36,910 nt of DNA from Anaerococcus degeneri. Its GTDB lineage: Bacteria > Bacillota > Clostridia > Tissierellales > Peptoniphilaceae. Within the stretch, counting starts at the first letter, position 1; each line of letters begins with the position of its first letter. Below the pieces are notes generated by a model. The model was given only the letters and a program-made list of their open reading frames with translations. It made no database searches and was not told where the DNA came from. A program made the translations under genes and the position numbers. The stretch lies in assembly GCF_017874475.1 (NCBI RefSeq), contig NZ_JAGGLO010000014.1:1-36910 (forward strand), read 5' to 3'. Shown piece by piece: positions 1 through 10,024 of this stretch.

Positions 1-1239
1 TTCTAACTCCCATTTTGTAGATGAATAATCTTCTTTTAGTTTTGCATTTTCATCTTGTAATCTTTTTAATTCATCTTTAAGCTGAGTAATTTCTGCTATT
101 AGTTCATCATTGTTAGAATTTTTAAGTTCCTCAATTTCTTTATTCAATTGGGCAATCTTATTATCTTTATCTCTAATCTCTTCTTCTAGCTTAGACTTTT
201 CTTGTTTTAGTTTTTCTCCATTATCTTTGCAAGATTCTAACTTTTTCTTTAATTCATCTATCTTTGATTGGTCTTCTTGTTTCTTATCATTTAAGTCTTT
301 GATCTGATTTTCTAAGTCCTTAATGTTTTTAGTTAAATCATCAATCTTATTGTCCTTTTCATCAATATCTTGCCCTGTTAAATCTGTTTGAGTATCAATG
401 GAATATTTATTTGGATTGTAAATAGTCATCTTTCCTTGATACATATCATTGTTATAATCAAATTCAAGTTCTACACTATCTACATTCTTATCAAAGACAA
501 ACTCTCCATTTTCATACCTCAATCCATTAGGAATAGATTTGAATCCTTGATTTCCCTTGAAACCAAAATGATTTTCGTAAAATGGATTTTGTTTTGGTCT
601 ATATTCAACTTCTTGATTATGGAATACTCCCTTACTGTTAATATTTGGATTGCCTAAAACTTTTATAGTATGCAATTTATTTCTTGAAAAAGCATACTGT
701 TCAATTGTCTTCACAGACTTCGGTATAGTTATTTCTTGGAGGTTATTTCTTTCAAAAGCATTATGTTCAATATTTACCAAAGTATCAGGTAAAGTTACTT
801 CTCTAAGTCCACAATTGAAAAATGCTAAACCACCAAGATAAGTTAGACTATTTGATAGTTTTACCTCGTCTATACTTGCTTCGTAAAAGGCAGCATAACC
901 TAAATGCTTAACAGAATCAGGAACAATTACTTTATCCCAATGTTTTCCACGTCCAAATTCTCTTTTATATCTAAGTTCATCGTTTGAATGACTTAAAGAA
1001 TAATTTCCATTTATAGATTTCGTTCCTTCAGGAAATACTAGAACATTTGTCTTTTCTTTCTTTTCTAAGCCCTTATCACTAAAGGCGATTATATTTCCCT
1101 TAGAGGAATACATAAAATCATCTTCCGTCCACTCTACCTTATAATCTGTACTTGCATATACAGGACTTACAGCCACTATATTCACTAGACTTACAAGTAG
1201 CATTATCACAGCTAAAATTCCACTTGTTATTTTTTTCAT
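1..1239 (-). CDS. BspA-like leucine-rich repeat surface protein, partial
   Basis: At least 413 residues, open at the left edge of the window. The product opens with a signal peptide (MKKITSG, a hydrophobic stretch, cleavage near PVYA-S). Residues of about 90-210 form LRR_5/BspA-type repeats with recurring I/V-P-x-S-V and L-x-x-I units such as EVTLPDTLVNIEHNAF and EITIPKSVKTIEQYAF. From about residue 300 the sequence becomes a Lys/Glu-rich coiled coil. BspA-type proteins are exported and often act as adhesins. The ATG overlaps the stop of the upstream DUF4315 gene as ATGA, with GAGGAAA as ribosome site inside that gene, so the two are translationally coupled. A role in cell contact during mating is inference. 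The C-terminus and any cell-wall anchor are not visible. Confidence 0.8.
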   Translation of the reverse strand, partial: MKKITSGILAVIMLLVSLVNIVAVSPVYASTDYKVEWTEDDFMYSSKGNIIAFSDKGLEKKEKTNVLVFPEGTKSINGNYSLSHSNDELRYKREFGRGKHWDKVIVPDSVKHLGYAAFYEASIDEVKLSNSLTYLGGLAFFNCGLREVTLPDTLVNIEHNAFERNNLQEITIPKSVKTIEQYAFSRNKLHTIKVLGNPNINSKGVFHNQEVEYRPKQNPFYENHFGFKGNQGFKSIPNGLRYENGEFVFDKNVDSVELEFDYNNDMYQGKMTIYNPNKYSIDTQTDLTGQDIDEKDNKIDDLTKNIKDLENQIKDLNDKKQEDQSKIDELKKKLESCKDNGEKLKQEKSKLEEEIRDKDNKIAQLNKEIEELKNSNNDELIAEITQLKDELKRLQDENAKLKEDYSSTKWELE

Positions 1240-1493
1240 AAATTTTCCTCACTTTCATTTGTATCTTTTCTTTTAAGTTCTTGTCTTTCTCTATTTTCTT
1301 CTTCCTTATTTTTTCTAACAATAAATAAAAATTCATCAAGAGATATTTTTTGACTTCGAAATTCCTTGATGACCTCTAAATTTTCTATTTCTTCTTGTTC
1401 CTCTACTAATAACTGAAGTTCTATTTCAATTTCTTCTTTTTTCTTTCTTAAATTCTTCTGTTTTTCTATGTTTCTGATTAATTTTTTATTCAT
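1236..1493 (-). CDS. DUF4315 family protein
   Basis: An 85-residue, highly charged protein that is almost entirely coiled coil (repeated Lys/Glu heptads to about residue 40), followed by a short Leu-rich segment (SLDEFLFIVRKNK). This composition and layout match DUF4315, a small protein of unknown function found in conjugative transposons next to the NlpC/P60 peptidase gene, as here. A clear AAGGAG precedes the ATG, and 20 bp separates it from the peptidase gene stop. Its own stop overlaps the ATG of the LRR gene. Confidence 0.75.
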   Translation of the reverse strand: MNKKLIRNIEKQKNLRKKKEEIEIELQLLVEEQEEIENLEVIKEFRSQKISLDEFLFIVRKNKEEENRERQELKRKDTNESEENL

Positions 1494-1513
1494 AGATTTT
1501 TACTCCTTCCCCC

Positions 1514-4477
1514 TTATTTTGGTCTACCAAAGGAATAAAAGTGATTTTTCCAATATCTTGAGTTTATACTGGTATATTGGATAGGATCTCCTGCATGGAG
1601 CATCATTCCATTTCCGGCATATATCCCTACGTGAGAAATTGGCGTACCGGAATTATATGTGCCTTTAAAGAAAATAATATCCCCAGGTTTTGCCTCGCTT
1701 GGAGATATTGGATTACAATAGTTTTTATAAATAAGCCAAGCTGTAGTTCTTGGCATTCTCTTTACACCAGACTTTGTAAATGACCAACATACAAAACCTG
1801 AACAGTCAAAGTTAGATGGTCCACTTGCTCCAAACACATATCTTTTGCCTATATGTTTTTCTGCTTCATTAAATAAGGCTTTGGCAGTTTCAGAATCAAA
1901 AGCAAGACCGGGATTTCCAAAGTTTGGATTGTCTATAATCTCTCCCAAGTTCCCATAGCTTGATCCAAAATATCCACTCATATTTCCCTGACTATCAAGT
2001 AATGCTAAATAATGAGCCATATTTGTTTCATAGTTTGCAAATTCTTCTCTTGCTATTTCATCAATACTTTTCTTTTTTATAGTTAAGGTTAGAATTCTAT
2101 AGATATATGGATTTCCTTCACTGTCATATTTTGTAATAGACTTTGAAGTATATTTTTTCTCATACATTTGATTAAATAGTTTTTTTAATTCCTTTTGTAT
2201 CTCTTCAGCTGACTTAATCTCTCCATATCTTGCTGTTAAATAGCTAAAAAGCTCGTGTAGATCATGACCAACAGAATCTCCTTTTATATGATATTCATCA
2301 TAATTTGGATAATTTTCTTTAATACTATCTATTTCATCTTGTAATGCATATTCATAACTTGTAAATTCATTATTAATATCCATTAAAACTTCTTCTTTTG
2401 ATAGATAGCTTGTAGCTATAACATTACTTGTTAATCCTGAAGTAAGACTGCCAACATTGCTAATTCCTTGAAATAGCATAAAAAAAAGTCCTAAAATACA
2501 AAGGGCAATTAAAATTTGCTTATATCCTTTGTTTTTTAAAACTTCCAATGTTTTCTTTCCAATATTAGCGAAAGATTTCTTTATTCTATTTACTAAACCT
2601 TCCCCTTGTTTTTTCCTAAAATCTCTCTGAAACTTCTTTTTCATAAAAAATCGATTCAATTTATTAGAGTTTTGATAAGCTTTAGTCTTCTTCAATTCTT
2701 CAAAATTTCTTTGAAAGAGGAGTTTACTTTCTTTCTTATAAATTTTTCCTTCTAAAGATTTTATTTTTCTTTGAGTTTTTAAAGGTTTTTTTCTTCTAAA
2801 ATGGCTAATTTCTCTACCTACAACTTCGGTAGTTCTACTAAGCTTATAAGCAGCGTTAACGCCTGCATTATCATCTTTCCCACTATATAGATAGTTTGCC
2901 GTCATAGCACTCGCAAAAGTAATAGGTTTTTCTAAACCCGCTTTTTTTGACTTTTTCTTATCCTTAATTAACTCTTTTTCCTTTTTATTCTTTTTCTCAT
3001 ATAGTTTTGATACTTTATCTTCCTTTTTATAAAACTTATCTTTTTCACTTTTGTTATCTTTTTTAGAATGGAATTTAGTTTTATTTTTTGTATCTACCTT
3101 ATTTTCTTCAGATACATTTTTAGAATCCTGTACTTCTTTTTTTGTCCTGGTGTATTCTTTCTTTGAATCAAAGTTGCTTTTCTTTATAGTATTATCAAAA
3201 GCGTCTTTTATTTGTCTTTTCTTTCCCTTGTTTTTATTAGAAATTCCACTATGATTTAAATCAAGTTCATCTACTTCAAGATTCTCATTTTTTATTACGT
3301 TTTTTTCCTGTTTGAAAATTTCTTTTTTCGTGCCTATTTTTTCTTGATTCTTTTTATTTATATTATATTTATCTTTATTTTTTTCAGATTCACTTTTAAA
3401 TCCTTCAGATAGGCTATCCTGTCTAAATTTCCCACTAGAAACCCTACCTATTAGCATATTTTTTTCTTCTAAATTTCTAACTTTGACTTTGAAATATTTG
3501 CTATTTTGTTTTTTATTAGTATTCAGATCTTGAATTATTTTTTTATCTTCTTCATTTGCCTTATATGATAAGTCTTTTCTTCTAAACTTCCCATTTAAAG
3601 ATTTTAATTCTGCTTTTTCCCCTTTGTCCTTAAACTGACTTTGAGATCGATAAAGTTTTTTTAAGGTGTTTTTTTGAAAGCTTTCTTTCCCTTTATTACC
3701 AAGAATAGAAGAACCATCCCAATTTTTTCTTTGCACATCAGAAGATGGTAAATACTTATAGTCATCTCTTGTGTCCCTATATGATACATTGCTATCACTA
3801 AAGTTCATGTCATAGCGATCTATGACACCATCATTATCTGAGTCCTGCGATAAGGGATCATATGTTGAACTTACCTCTCTATTAAAATTCTTATCTTCTT
3901 TTCTAAATTTCCTTATTTTTTTCTCTGGCACATCATTAAAACTTTCATTCTCAACGTTTTTCTTCCATTTTAAATTACTATTCCCCTTGTAATTTTTTTG
4001 GGGAGAAGTGCTACTTTTTAAATTAGAGCTAGTTGAATTTGGTCTATCATTAAAATCTTCTTTAAAGTTACTTAGCCTGTATTCTGTTTCTTGCCCGTAA
4101 TATTCACCATATCTACTTTCCTCATTTTCTTCCATTTTTCTATGCTGCTGTTGTGAATATTCTGGCTGATATTCATTATGATAGAAAGTTTCTGAAAATT
4201 TTTCCTCATGGTTTTTTCTTTGTCTTCTTCCTCTATTTGACTTATCTTTTTCGTTGAGTAAATCCTGACTATTTTCTTGCAAATGAGATGAATAATACTT
4301 AGAGTCTTCAGCATTATTGTCTATGTTGTTCTTGCTTTTTTCTTTATTAATTTCTTTTTTTGAAAAATCTGATGGTCTCTCTGTACTACTGGATTTTTCA
4401 TTGCTTTCTTCTTTCTTTTCTGATATAAGCTTGGTCTTTGGTACATCTCTTGGGTTTACTTTCCCTTTCTTTTTCAT
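1514..4477 (-). CDS. CD1108-family conjugation protein with C-terminal NlpC/P60 (C40) peptidase
   Basis: A 987-residue protein likely to open the peptidoglycan for the transfer channel. Residues 1-520 are low-complexity, Lys/Glu/Ser-rich and probably disordered. Within them, near residue 210, lies an Asp-rich segment DSDNDGVIDRYD that resembles a thrombospondin type 3/EF-hand-like calcium loop. Around residue 525 is the family signature TFASAMTANYLYSGKDDNAG. A transmembrane helix (QILIALCILGLFFMLF) lies near residue 675. The C-terminal 130 residues form an NlpC/P60 domain with catalytic Cys in FDCSGF, His in ISHVGIY and a third polar residue in MLHAGDP. The ribosome site GGAGG lies 6 bp before the ATG. 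The protein is long for its family because of the N-terminal tail. Confidence 0.85.
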   Translation of the reverse strand: MKKKGKVNPRDVPKTKLISEKKEESNEKSSSTERPSDFSKKEINKEKSKNNIDNNAEDSKYYSSHLQENSQDLLNEKDKSNRGRRQRKNHEEKFSETFYHNEYQPEYSQQQHRKMEENEESRYGEYYGQETEYRLSNFKEDFNDRPNSTSSNLKSSTSPQKNYKGNSNLKWKKNVENESFNDVPEKKIRKFRKEDKNFNREVSSTYDPLSQDSDNDGVIDRYDMNFSDSNVSYRDTRDDYKYLPSSDVQRKNWDGSSILGNKGKESFQKNTLKKLYRSQSQFKDKGEKAELKSLNGKFRRKDLSYKANEEDKKIIQDLNTNKKQNSKYFKVKVRNLEEKNMLIGRVSSGKFRQDSLSEGFKSESEKNKDKYNINKKNQEKIGTKKEIFKQEKNVIKNENLEVDELDLNHSGISNKNKGKKRQIKDAFDNTIKKSNFDSKKEYTRTKKEVQDSKNVSEENKVDTKNKTKFHSKKDNKSEKDKFYKKEDKVSKLYEKKNKKEKELIKDKKKSKKAGLEKPITFASAMTANYLYSGKDDNAGVNAAYKLSRTTEVVGREISHFRRKKPLKTQRKIKSLEGKIYKKESKLLFQRNFEELKKTKAYQNSNKLNRFFMKKKFQRDFRKKQGEGLVNRIKKSFANIGKKTLEVLKNKGYKQILIALCILGLFFMLFQGISNVGSLTSGLTSNVIATSYLSKEEVLMDINNEFTSYEYALQDEIDSIKENYPNYDEYHIKGDSVGHDLHELFSYLTARYGEIKSAEEIQKELKKLFNQMYEKKYTSKSITKYDSEGNPYIYRILTLTIKKKSIDEIAREEFANYETNMAHYLALLDSQGNMSGYFGSSYGNLGEIIDNPNFGNPGLAFDSETAKALFNEAEKHIGKRYVFGASGPSNFDCSGFVCWSFTKSGVKRMPRTTAWLIYKNYCNPISPSEAKPGDIIFFKGTYNSGTPISHVGIYAGNGMMLHAGDPIQYTSINSRYWKNHFYSFGRPK

Positions 4478-4486
4478 ATATACCTC

Positions 4487-5452
4487 CTATTTCATATTTT
4501 TCTCTATCCTTTCTTTAGCTATTTGACAGTAGTCTTTGTTTATGTCAATTCCAATATATTCTCTGTCCATCCTAATAGCTACCATTCCAACAGTTCCTGA
4601 ACCCATAAAAGGATCAAGAATTAAGCCTTTTTTAGGACATCCTGCTTTTATACAAAGTTCTACCAGTTTTGGTGGAAATACCGCATAGTGTTTTCCTTTA
4701 AACGCACTGGTGTTAATAGTCCAAATATCTCTATTGTTTCTAAACTTAGGGACATTATCTCCTATATATTCTCCATACTCTCTTGCTTCATTTATGCTCT
4801 GTCTTTTAGCTCCTGTGCCTTCTTGTAAATACTTATTATTATTTCCCCTTGCCCTCATATATCTTTTTTTGCTTATTTCTTTTATTGGTTCTTTCATAGC
4901 GTCAAAGTTATAGAAATACTTTCTTGCTTTTGATAGTAGGAAGATATGTTCATAGGATCTTGATGGTCTATCTCTACAAGACTCAGGCATGGCATTTTCC
5001 TTATGCCAAATAATATCACTTCTTAAATACCAACCGTCCTCTCTTAATTTTAAAGCTAGTTGCCAAGGTATCCCCATTAAGTCTTTTGCCTTGTAGCCAC
5101 TGAGTTTTTCTGTAATAGACTCTTTTTGACCACTTCTTCCTTCTATGTTTTTAGGATCTTTATATTCTTTTTTGCTTCTTGTGCCTGCATAAGAATCTCC
5201 AATAACTATCCAAAGTGTTCCTTCTTTTTTTAATACTCTTTTTACTTCTCTAAAGACTTCAATTAATTTATTTAAATATTCCTCCGGACTTTCTTCTCTT
5301 CCAATTTGTCCTTCTGCTTTATAATCTCTAAGTCCATAATATGGAGGAGATGTAATACAGCAATCAAATGTTTTATCTGGAAATTCCTTTAGAGCAGAAA
5401 TTGCATCTAAATTAATAATATAGTTAGTTTTTAACTTCTCTCTGTCTATCAA
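4487..5452 (-). CDS. Orphan site-specific DNA methyltransferase (TSPPY class)
   Basis: A 321-residue DNA methyltransferase that would transfer a methyl group from SAM to adenine N6 or cytosine N4. Motif [13 protein letters not shown], lies near residue 34. The SAM-binding motif [12 protein letters not shown], lies near residue 282, so the order is IV-then-I (beta class). The end, [15 protein letters not shown], fits the usual motif II/III region. The start appears to be TTG, with GGAAGG about 8 bp upstream, inside the 3' end of virB4 (29-nt overlap). No restriction endonuclease gene is adjacent, so it more likely protects the element or alters host methylation than forms a restriction system. 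The exact target base cannot be read from sequence. Confidence 0.8.
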   Translation of the reverse strand: MIDREKLKTNYIINLDAISALKEFPDKTFDCCITSPPYYGLRDYKAEGQIGREESPEEYLNKLIEVFREVKRVLKKEGTLWIVIGDSYAGTRSKKEYKDPKNIEGRSGQKESITEKLSGYKAKDLMGIPWQLALKLREDGWYLRSDIIWHKENAMPESCRDRPSRSYEHIFLLSKARKYFYNFDAMKEPIKEISKKRYMRARGNNNKYLQEGTGAKRQSINEAREYGEYIGDNVPKFRNNRDIWTINTSAFKGKHYAVFPPKLVELCIKAGCPKKGLILDPFMGSGTVGMVAIRMDREYIGIDINKDYCQIAKERIEKNMK

Positions 5453-7919
5453 TTTCTATCCCTTCCTTTAATTCTTCTGGTTTAGTTGTCATTAACTTAT
5501 ACAATTTGGTATCTTTAGGAAAGCTATCTACAAAAGGTACTATTGTGTTTCCGTAGAATAGTAATCCCTCTCCCTCATTGGAATTTGTTACGTAGGATAA
5601 CTGATAAAGAGATATATTTAACTTCTTCGCTAAAATTTCCCTATCACCACTAGCTTGATTAAGCATTAAGATAAAATCTGTGTTATCAAATATATTTTCT
5701 ATTTCAGGACTGGCTAAAAGGTCCTTTACATTTTGTGTTAATCCTGTTGGAATCCCACCCCATTTTCTAAATCTTTTCCAGATTTCTATGGAATATGAGG
5801 CTGTTTGTTCTTCTCTTAAAAGCAAATGGAATTCGTCACAGTAATATCTGGTTTCCTTCTTATTCCTATTAATAGTTACTCTGTTCCATACTTGATCTTG
5901 AACAATTAACATACCTATTTTTCTAAGTTGCTTTCCTAATTCCTTAATGTCATAGCAAAGAATTCTATTGCCTGTATCTACATTAGTCCTATGGTTAAAT
6001 ACATTAAGACTACCTTTGACATAAATTTCCATTTCTACTGCTAATTTTTTCCCTACCTTTTCTTCTTGTTTTAAAAGTAAATTATATAAATCTTCTAAAA
6101 TTGGCATGTTTTCAGGAATAGGATTGTCGAAGTAATTCTTATATAATATTGGAAGGCATCTATCAATTACTGAAGTTTCTTCTGCACTTAACCCTTCCTT
6201 TCCTACTACAAGTTCAAACAGTGAAAGAATAAAGTCAGACTTTAAAGATAAGGGATTGTCTTCATCGGCATAGTCTACATTTATATCCAACGGGTTTATA
6301 TAATCCTTACTTGTTGGCGATATTTTTATAACTTCTCCACCTAGTGCCTTAGTTAAATTTCCATACTCCCCTTCCGGATCACATATAATGATGTCATCTT
6401 GTGTGATTAAAAAAGCATTGGTAATTTCTCTTTTAGCCGAAAAAGATTTACCACTACCAGGCGTTCCAAGTATTAAACCGTTTGGATTCTTTAAAAGCTT
6501 TCTATCTGTCATAATGATGTTACGACTTAAAGCATTTAATCCGTAGTATAAGCTCTCTCCTTCTAAGCACAGCTCTTCTGTTGTAAAAGGAATAAAGACT
6601 GCTGTAGAGCTAGTTGTAAGTCCTCTTTTTATTTCGATTTCATTTTTTCCAAGTGGCAGGGAGGAAATTAGTCCTTGTTCCTGTCTATAGTTAAGATTTT
6701 TCAATACACAATTATGTCTACCTGCTATTGAATTTAGTTGAAAGATTATATTACTCAATTTCTTTCTACTTTTTTCCATATTTGTAAACAAAATAGTTAT
6801 GACAAACATTCTCTCATTATGATTTTGAAGTTCTACTAACAGTTTCTTAGCATCATTACCATAGGTAATTAAATCGCTTGGAAGAATATCAATATCATAT
6901 CCTGATCTTATAGCCTTCTTATTTTCTTCAATTTTCATTTTATCCAAGTCTGTTATTTTTCTTTTAATCATCTTTATAGCTTCTGTTTGATCAATGGAAT
7001 TTATATGAAATGTTACAATCATATTTTCTTCAACTCCTAAAAATTCTGATAATAATCTATCTGATAATTCAGGTGCTAGAATTTGTAGAAAGTTTACTTC
7101 TCCAAAGTATTCTCCAATTTTAAATTGATTGTTAGATGAAAAGTTAAATGATGCTGGTACTATATAATCCTTAGTAGATAGTCCACTATATTTTAGGTCT
7201 TCAAAGGAAAAAACAAAATTCTTATTCGGATTTAATATATCGTGAATAACCTTTAACCTTTCATATCCACTTAATACATAAGCTTTTACTCCCATCTGCT
7301 TAAAGTTATTTAATATATCCATTTCCATTCTTTCAAGTCTTGTAGTTGCCTCTTTTAAATCTTGTGCTTGTAAGCTAAAGGTGATATACATATATTTAGT
7401 AAGTCCATTATTTCCTTTTTGACTCTGATTTTTTAGCATTTCCCTGTACTCTTTTCGTATTTCATTATATGAATCGTTTCTATCCGGAACATTGATATTT
7501 TTTTCTACTTCTTCATTTTTTCCTATGCGATTAATATATGAAAGTTCTATATCAACACTTGGATCAAAATAGTTTAAAAAACTTGAAAATTCATTAAATA
7601 TACTTTCCTTATCTTCTTCTGTTGAAAGCTGGTAGTTAATATCTAAAAAACGTATCATTTTATTAAATTTGTTCTTCTCAACTTGGCAAATCCCATTTCT
7701 CAACATTCTTAAATAAGGGATTGTTTCCTGAACGCTCTTTTTCTTCTTTCCACCAAAAAAGGAAAGCTTCTTTTTGGGCTTTCCTTTTTCTTTAGAAATA
7801 TTTGCTTTTTTCATCTTTTTTTGACTTATACTAATGCTTTTTAAATCTTCTTTTTGTTTTTTTAAATTTCTTTTTTCTTGATTTAATTTTTTCTGTTGTT
7901 TTTTCTGTATTTGATTCAT
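5424..7919 (-). CDS. virB4: VirB4-like conjugation ATPase (CD1110 family)
   Basis: An 831-residue ATPase that powers assembly and substrate movement in the type IV secretion channel at the inner face of the membrane. The N-terminal 60 residues are Lys/Gln-rich. Walker [16 protein letters not shown], lies near residue 485. Walker [12 protein letters not shown], lies near residue 695, followed by a Gln-rich sensor region ([10 protein letters not shown]). The length is normal for the family. The ATG overlaps the prgI stop (ATGA), and the 3' end overlaps the methyltransferase gene by 29 nt, so translation is coupled on both sides. Confidence 0.92.
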   Translation of the reverse strand: MNQIQKKQQKKLNQEKRNLKKQKEDLKSISISQKKMKKANISKEKGKPKKKLSFFGGKKKKSVQETIPYLRMLRNGICQVEKNKFNKMIRFLDINYQLSTEEDKESIFNEFSSFLNYFDPSVDIELSYINRIGKNEEVEKNINVPDRNDSYNEIRKEYREMLKNQSQKGNNGLTKYMYITFSLQAQDLKEATTRLERMEMDILNNFKQMGVKAYVLSGYERLKVIHDILNPNKNFVFSFEDLKYSGLSTKDYIVPASFNFSSNNQFKIGEYFGEVNFLQILAPELSDRLLSEFLGVEENMIVTFHINSIDQTEAIKMIKRKITDLDKMKIEENKKAIRSGYDIDILPSDLITYGNDAKKLLVELQNHNERMFVITILFTNMEKSRKKLSNIIFQLNSIAGRHNCVLKNLNYRQEQGLISSLPLGKNEIEIKRGLTTSSTAVFIPFTTEELCLEGESLYYGLNALSRNIIMTDRKLLKNPNGLILGTPGSGKSFSAKREITNAFLITQDDIIICDPEGEYGNLTKALGGEVIKISPTSKDYINPLDINVDYADEDNPLSLKSDFILSLFELVVGKEGLSAEETSVIDRCLPILYKNYFDNPIPENMPILEDLYNLLLKQEEKVGKKLAVEMEIYVKGSLNVFNHRTNVDTGNRILCYDIKELGKQLRKIGMLIVQDQVWNRVTINRNKKETRYYCDEFHLLLREEQTASYSIEIWKRFRKWGGIPTGLTQNVKDLLASPEIENIFDNTDFILMLNQASGDREILAKKLNISLYQLSYVTNSNEGEGLLFYGNTIVPFVDSFPKDTKLYKLMTTKPEELKEGIEIDRQREVKN

Positions 7920-8254
7920 TTACTCCTTTCCTTTCTTTGTTTCTTTATATCATAAATACATTCTGTCTTGTATATCCTTATACTTGTCTGTCTTTTCTTA
8001 TCTATAATATACTTTAAATATTTTTCAAAATAGATCCCGTCCTTTTCATAAAGAGTTGCAAATATTATAGGAAAAGACACACCTATCATAATTAACATAG
8101 ATAGGTCATTAGGAAGCACTTTTTTTACCATTAAATATACTGGAAAGCCTATTAGACCTGCAATTGTAAAGCCAATTAATTGTCTTTTTGTTAGATTTAG
8201 AGCTACCTTTGTTTTTACTTTTGTTAAGTCCTTTGGGACATTTACATAAGCCAT
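7916..8254 (-). CDS. prgI: PrgI family conjugation membrane protein
   Basis: A 112-residue protein with the PrgI signature start AYVNVPKDLTKVKTKVALNLT, then two adjacent transmembrane helices (about residues 27-45 and 50-67) and a cytoplasmic tail. PrgI/TcpE-like proteins are VirB3-like membrane components that pair with the VirB4 ATPase. Its gene is directly upstream of virB4 and overlaps it by 4 nt. The start overlaps the upstream stop by one base (TAATG). Confidence 0.88.
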   Translation of the reverse strand: MAYVNVPKDLTKVKTKVALNLTKRQLIGFTIAGLIGFPVYLMVKKVLPNDLSMLIMIGVSFPIIFATLYEKDGIYFEKYLKYIIDKKRQTSIRIYKTECIYDIKKQRKERSK

Positions 8255-8514
8255 TATTCTAAACCCTCTAAGTAAAAGCCATATATATCTTCTCTGTTCA
8301 GATCTTCTAATGATTTTCCCATATTCACTGCTATTTCTAAGACTTTTTCATTCGTTTCTTCTCTATTATCTAAAACTTCCAATGTTTTTCTTATAATCAT
8401 TCTATTTTGTATTTCTCTTGTAATATATCCCCCTATTAAAAGTATTGGGAGTCCTATTGTTCCAAGTGTTTTTAAATTAATTTTTTTGTCCTTTTTTCTT
8501 CTAATTTTCATCAT
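8254..8514 (-). CDS. Small membrane protein of the tra operon, unknown function
   Basis: Eighty-six residues. A very basic start (MMKIRRKKDKK) is followed by one transmembrane helix (TLGTIGLPILLIGGYI, about residues 16-31) and a soluble tail. The tail ends in an acidic segment (LNREDIYGFYLEGLE). I do not recognise a family. Two ATGs stand in tandem; AAAGGAG is better spaced for the second, at 8511. Its fixed place between virB6 and prgI, with one-base overlap to prgI, suggests a minor structural part of the channel. Confidence 0.7.
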   Translation of the reverse strand: MMKIRRKKDKKINLKTLGTIGLPILLIGGYITREIQNRMIIRKTLEVLDNREETNEKVLEIAVNMGKSLEDLNREDIYGFYLEGLE

Positions 8515-8528
8515 CTTCTCCTTTTTTA

Positions 8529-9392
8529 TTAATGAGCATTTAAAATTGATTTTGCAATACTTCCTGATTTCATCATAGTTATACCAAGTATTAAGGTGTA
8601 TCCTAGTAATTCAAAAATACTTTTGTGTATGTCTGATATATTTAAAGTCTTAACAAGTACGGCATAAATTCCTACGCATATAAGTAGGAATAAACCTTGC
8701 AAGCCAAGTGCGAAGAGCCCTCTTATATAGTTTGTTCCAATACTTCCCCATTCTTTATTGCCCATTGTGGCAAAAGGTATGGCGCAAACTGAAGTATAAA
8801 TATATATTTCTATCATCCTGCCGTATAGAATAACTGTAATTAGTATTGATATCCCTTGAATTATCATCTTTACAATTGATGTCTCTAGTACTATAGTCAT
8901 TAATTTTCCTATTGACTCTCCTTTTAGGCTATCTACCATATTAGCTATATCACCTGGAGAAACTTTTGCACTAGCATTTGCCACACCTGCTGCCTTTCCT
9001 ATTAAATTCTGTGCCACATCAAATACTGCCATAGAAAAGTCAAAAGCATGAGATACAAGCCATACTGCTATCCACATTTTTATCATATATTTAAAAAAAT
9101 CAAAGGTATCTGTGTCATGCATATTATTTTTGTTCATTACCATTTGAATTAATTCAATACATAGTACAGCCGTTATGATAAGACCTGCTATGGGAAGTAT
9201 AACATTTTCTGAAATAGACTTTATGAAGTGGAAAACCTCCGAGTTCCATCCACTCGGAGTCTTTCCTACCTCATTTGCTATCGTTGATACTTTATCATTT
9301 ATATCAAGGAGCATTCCGCTTAAATTTTCCTTGATCATATCAATAAGTATCTCCGAAAAAAACTCTTTGATCTTATCTACTATATTAAACAT
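8529..9392 (-). CDS. VirB6/TrbL-like conjugation membrane protein (CD1112 family)
   Basis: A 287-residue polytopic membrane protein. An amphipathic N-terminus (about residues 1-50) is followed by five or six hydrophobic segments, for example VILPIAGLIITAVLCIELI, MWIAVWLVSHAFDFSMAVF and ISILITVILYGRMIEIYIY. It would form the inner-membrane pore of the secretion system. It lies between maff2 and the small membrane gene, the usual CD1112 position. No Shine-Dalgarno is seen before the ATG, and only 1 bp separates it from the maff2 stop, so it probably depends on translational coupling. Confidence 0.88.
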   Translation of the reverse strand: MFNIVDKIKEFFSEILIDMIKENLSGMLLDINDKVSTIANEVGKTPSGWNSEVFHFIKSISENVILPIAGLIITAVLCIELIQMVMNKNNMHDTDTFDFFKYMIKMWIAVWLVSHAFDFSMAVFDVAQNLIGKAAGVANASAKVSPGDIANMVDSLKGESIGKLMTIVLETSIVKMIIQGISILITVILYGRMIEIYIYTSVCAIPFATMGNKEWGSIGTNYIRGLFALGLQGLFLLICVGIYAVLVKTLNISDIHKSIFELLGYTLILGITMMKSGSIAKSILNAH

Positions 9393-9393
9393 T

Positions 9394-9609
9394 TTATTTT
9401 AACACGTTTGCTAATAGCGGTATTAGTTTTAAACCTATGAGTACAATTCCCCCTCCAGCCATAAGCTGCTTAATACCTTGAGATTTAGCACCAGGGTTGT
9501 CATTCCCATAACCTTCCATCAGGTTGATAACACCCCATGCTCCAAGCCCTGCACCAATTGCTGTAACTAATATTTTTAATACATTTACTGCTTGTGTAAA
9601 AAATTCCAT
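9394..9609 (-). CDS. maff2: Maff2 family membrane protein (VirB2-like)
   Basis: Seventy-one residues with two hydrophobic helices separated by a polar loop (GYGNDNPGAKSQGIKQ), the typical Maff2 pattern. These small proteins sit just before the VirB6 gene in Tn1549/CTn-type elements and have the look of a pilin-like or channel subunit. The exact role is unproven. The ATG abuts the ssb stop (TAAATG), and its GGAGG lies within the last codons of ssb. Confidence 0.88.
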   Translation of the reverse strand: MEFFTQAVNVLKILVTAIGAGLGAWGVINLMEGYGNDNPGAKSQGIKQLMAGGGIVLIGLKLIPLLANVLK

Positions 9610-9933
9610 TTATATTTCCTCCTCTTTTTCTTCTTTTTCAATTTTATTTATGTGCTTTACTATAAAATTTTTAAATGTCTTGTCTTCTTTTTTTGTTTCC
9701 TTAAAATATCCAAAAATATGGATGTATTCTCCACTTTTAAATTCCTTCACACTTTTTGCCTTTTCTCCGTAGAGATTACAGTAGATATATTCTTTTTTAA
9801 CCTTTCCTTCTTCTTTGTTCTTTCTAACTATTGTGAAGTTAGCTACCTCTTTTTCTCCTTCCTTTGTATCTATTGCAGTTGTTTTTATTTCTCCTACTAG
9901 ATTTCCATTAATATTTAGCATTTCTCTTTCCAT
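9610..9933 (-). CDS. Single-stranded DNA-binding (OB-fold) protein
   Basis: A 107-residue protein with OB-fold features of the Ssb family: N-terminal NINGNLVGEIKTT, central VANFTIVRKNK, then YIYCNLYGEKAKSVKEFKSG and HIFGYF. It is shorter than cellular Ssb and ends in an acidic Glu-rich tail. It probably coats the transferred strand in donor or recipient. AAAGGAG lies about 9 bp before the ATG. A strong intrinsic terminator lies immediately upstream, so operon transcription must read through or start inside the short gap. Confidence 0.75.
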   Translation of the reverse strand: MEREMLNINGNLVGEIKTTAIDTKEGEKEVANFTIVRKNKEEGKVKKEYIYCNLYGEKAKSVKEFKSGEYIHIFGYFKETKKEDKTFKNFIVKHINKIEKEEKEEEI

Positions 9934-9961
9934 TTGTTCTATCTCCTTTATTCCATAAAAA

Positions 9962-9985
9962 AAGCGATAGTTTTCTCTATCGCTT
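9962..9985 (-). terminator. Intrinsic terminator or attenuator before the tra operon
   Basis: A perfect 9-bp stem (9962-9970 with 9977-9985, loop of 6) is followed on the minus strand by a run of seven T. It stands only about 30 bp upstream of the ssb start, with no promoter between. It could therefore attenuate transcription entering the conjugation operon. Confidence 0.75.
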
Positions 9986-10024
9986 CTACTTCTAATTCAT
10001 TAATATTTCATTTTTCTCTGTATC

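Noticed and set aside
1139-1339. 66-residue ORF spanning the DUF4315/LRR overlap
   Set aside because: It is out of frame with both recognised proteins. The signal peptide and LRR frame explain this DNA.
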